A stretch of 29,901 nt of DNA from JBBSVE01 sp038233815 (lineage in GTDB: Bacteria > Pseudomonadota > Alphaproteobacteria > Rhodobacterales > Rhodobacteraceae), in contig JBBSVE010000020.1 in the NCBI GenBank assembly GCA_038233815.1, forward strand, positions 1 through 29,901, written 5' to 3'. Shown here piece after piece: positions 28,587-29,901 of the stretch. Position 1 is the first letter of the stretch. Every line of letters begins with the position of its first letter. The notes below the pieces were generated by a model that was given only the letters and a program-made list of their open reading frames with translations, was not told the DNA's origin and did no database searches. A program made the position numbers and the translations under genes.

Positions 28587-29768
28587 ATGCTCGGCGCGCT
28601 GAAACCGCAAGCCGAGGACAAGATCCTCGCACTCATGGCGCTCTACCGCGACAACCCGCGAGCGGGCAAGATCGACCTCGGCGTGGGCGTCTTCAAGGAT
28701 GCGTCCGGGACCACCCCGGTGATGCGCGCGGTGAAGGCGGCCGAGCGGCGATTGGTCGAGCATCAAAGAACCAAGAGCTACACCACGCTCGCGGGCGATC
28801 CCGCATTCCTCGCCGCGATGGAGGCGTTGATCCTCGGTCCGTCACGGGCGCAGGAGCGCATCGCCTCCATAGCCACGCCAGGGGGCACCGGGGCGGTGCG
28901 TCAGGCGCTGGAGCTGGTGCGGCTCGCCAACCCCGACGCCACGGTGTGGCTGTCCGATCCGACTTGGCCCAACCATGCGAGCATTGCAGATCATGTCGGG
29001 CTGAAGACCCGCAGCTACCGTTATTTCGATGCGGAGACCTGCGGCGTGGACCGGGCGGGCCTGCTCGTGGATCTGACCGCCTCGCGCCGGGGCGATGTGG
29101 TCCTGCTGCACGGGTGCTGCCACAATCCCACCGGCGCGGACCTGACGCTGCCGGACTGGGCCGAGGTCGCGGACATCCTGGAGGCGACCGGGGCCACGCC
29201 CTTCGTCGATCTCGCCTATCAGGGCTTCGGCGAGGGGCTGGAGGCCGATGCCGCTGCCACACGCCTGCTGGCCGGGCGCCTGCCGGAGGTTCTGATCGCG
29301 GCGTCCTGCTCCAAGAACTTCGGCCTCTACCGGGACCGTGCCGGGCTGCTGATCGTCCTCGGCGCGCCCGACCGGCGCGGCACGGTGCAGGCCAACCTCG
29401 CGGCCCTCAACCGGCAGAATTACAGCTTCCCCCCCGATCACGGGGCCGCCTGCGTCACCGCGATCCTGACCGACCCTGCCCTTCGCGCCGACTGGGAAGC
29501 GGAGCTGGAGACAATGCGCCTGACCATGCGCACCCTGCGCGAGGCGCTGGCGGAGGCGCTTCGGCTGCGCGCAGGCTCGGACCGCTTCGGCTTCCTGGCG
29601 GCGCACCGGGGCATGTTCTCCCGCCTCGGGACCACGCCCGAACAGGTGGAGGCGCTGCGCCGGGACCACGGCATCTACATCGTGGGCGACGGGCGCATGA
29701 ACATCGCGGGTCTGACGGCGGCCACGGTCCCGGTCCTCGCCGACGCGATCATCTCCGCGGGCATCTGA
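28587..29768 (+). CDS. Class I aromatic/aspartate aminotransferase (TyrB/AspC type)
   Basis: 393 residues, a fold-type I PLP enzyme. The PLP lysine is Lys243 in SCSKNFGLYRDRAG. HNPTG (179-183) supplies the cofactor-ring asparagine, D208 and Y211 lie in PFVDLAYQGFG, and the substrate-carboxylate arginine is in DGRMNIAGL near the C-terminus. LGVGVFKD and SYTTLAGDPAF are typical of the AspC/TyrB subgroup. It interconverts aromatic amino acids or aspartate with their 2-oxo acids. It starts 5 bp after the sulfurtransferase stop. Pairing is suggestive: transamination of cysteine yields 3-mercaptopyruvate, the substrate of the upstream enzyme (inference). A perfect hairpin follows. Confidence 0.92.
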   Translation: MLGALKPQAEDKILALMALYRDNPRAGKIDLGVGVFKDASGTTPVMRAVKAAERRLVEHQRTKSYTTLAGDPAFLAAMEALILGPSRAQERIASIATPGGTGAVRQALELVRLANPDATVWLSDPTWPNHASIADHVGLKTRSYRYFDAETCGVDRAGLLVDLTASRRGDVVLLHGCCHNPTGADLTLPDWAEVADILEATGATPFVDLAYQGFGEGLEADAAATRLLAGRLPEVLIAASCSKNFGLYRDRAGLLIVLGAPDRRGTVQANLAALNRQNYSFPPDHGAACVTAILTDPALRADWEAELETMRLTMRTLREALAEALRLRAGSDRFGFLAAHRGMFSRLGTTPEQVEALRRDHGIYIVGDGRMNIAGLTAATVPVLADAIISAGI

Positions 29769-29786
29769 GGCGACCGGCACGGAAAA

Positions 29787-29814
29787 GACCGGCAGGGATT
29801 ACCCCCTGCCGGTC
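29787..29814. terminator. Perfect 11 bp stem terminator, probably bidirectional
   Basis: GACCGGCAGGG (29787-29797) pairs perfectly with CCCTGCCGGTC (29804-29814) around a 6-base loop. It lies 18 bp after the aminotransferase stop and 26 bp past the stop of the convergent Amt gene, so it can serve both. No T-run follows on the plus strand. Confidence 0.75.
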
Positions 29815-29840
29815 ACACACACTCGCAAGCGCATCAACCC

Positions 29841-29901
29841 TCAGCTGTGGTAGGCACTCTCCCCGTGGGAGGTCTGGTCGAGCCCGATCCGCTCGGCCTC
29901 C
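29841..29901 (-). CDS. C-terminal end of an ammonium transporter (Amt family), partial
   Basis: Only the last 19 full codons and the TGA (29843-29841) are in the window: EAERIGLDQTSHGESAYHS. This fits the cytoplasmic tail of Amt/AmtB transporters, which typically ends in a GLD-x3-HGE-x-AY pattern and interacts with GlnK. The rest of the gene lies beyond the right edge. The call rests on this short tail alone. Confidence 0.6.
   Translation of the reverse strand, partial: EAERIGLDQTSHGESAYHS

Noticed and set aside
1..29901. CRISPR arrays, tRNA/rRNA genes, insertion sequences, prophage or integrase genes
   Set aside because: No regularly spaced repeats, no cloverleaf with CCA-type ends, no transposase or integrase motifs were seen on either strand.

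Overview
The window is a GC-rich (high sixties percent by eye) chromosomal segment. Its gene content and order fit an alphaproteobacterium of the Rhodobacteraceae (roseobacter/Rhodobacter group): rsmB, a heparinase-like gene, purH, lspA and a DUF3035 lipoprotein in one row; a phosphodiester-glycosidase-like gene inside the rbfA-truB operon; an endonuclease-type MutL; a SdhAF4/DUF1674 protein; and a STAS/anti-sigma pair resembling RbaV-RbaW of Rhodobacter capsulatus. No insertion sequence, prophage, CRISPR array, tRNA or rRNA was recognised. Genus and species cannot be told from this segment.

Layout. 1-1992 (minus): rbfA, a secreted glycosidase-like protein and truB, which runs off the left edge. 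2121-3411 (plus): dapB and a small exported protein. 3424-3600 (minus): SdhAF4. 3685-9422 (plus): rsmB, heparinase II/III-like, purH, lspA and DUF3035, closed by a strong GC hairpin. 9565-12864 (plus): mutL overlapping rmuC by 4 bp, then a tiny membrane peptide. 12938-15680 (plus): S49 peptidase, a small membrane-anchored cysteine-motif protein, a CaCA exchanger and a FolM/pteridine-reductase-type SDR, with gaps of only 1-5 bp. 15681-15982: an unusually AT-rich 302 bp gap leading to uvrC (15983-17848). 17859-20099 (minus): rluA, a HisKA_2-type membrane histidine kinase and free-methionine-(R)-sulfoxide reductase. 20285-21065 (plus): STAS antagonist and RsbW-like kinase. 21281-22855 (plus): gamma-glutamyltransferase family. 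22863-24830 (minus): soluble lytic transglycosylase. 24961-25836 (plus): dapA. 25837-27030 (minus): polytopic membrane protein with two palindromic operators upstream. 27170-29768 (plus): smpB, 3-mercaptopyruvate sulfurtransferase and an aromatic/aspartate aminotransferase, closed by a perfect hairpin. 29841-29901 (minus): the last codons of an ammonium transporter.

Most of the window is housekeeping: translation and ribosome maturation (rbfA, truB, rsmB, rluA, smpB), lysine/peptidoglycan precursor synthesis (dapA, dapB), purines (purH), envelope (lspA, DUF3035, lytic transglycosylase) and DNA repair (mutL, uvrC, rmuC). The parts most worth a second look are: the 18.5-21.1 kb block, where a kinase and a redox-repair enzyme diverge from a partner-switching pair; the twin TGAAC-N3-GTTCA palindromes 31 bp apart at 27043-27086; the AT-rich gap before uvrC; long C-tracts just inside mutL and uvrC; and the four-gene membrane cluster at 12.9-15.7 kb. 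I did not find a convincing wholly new defence or mobile system.
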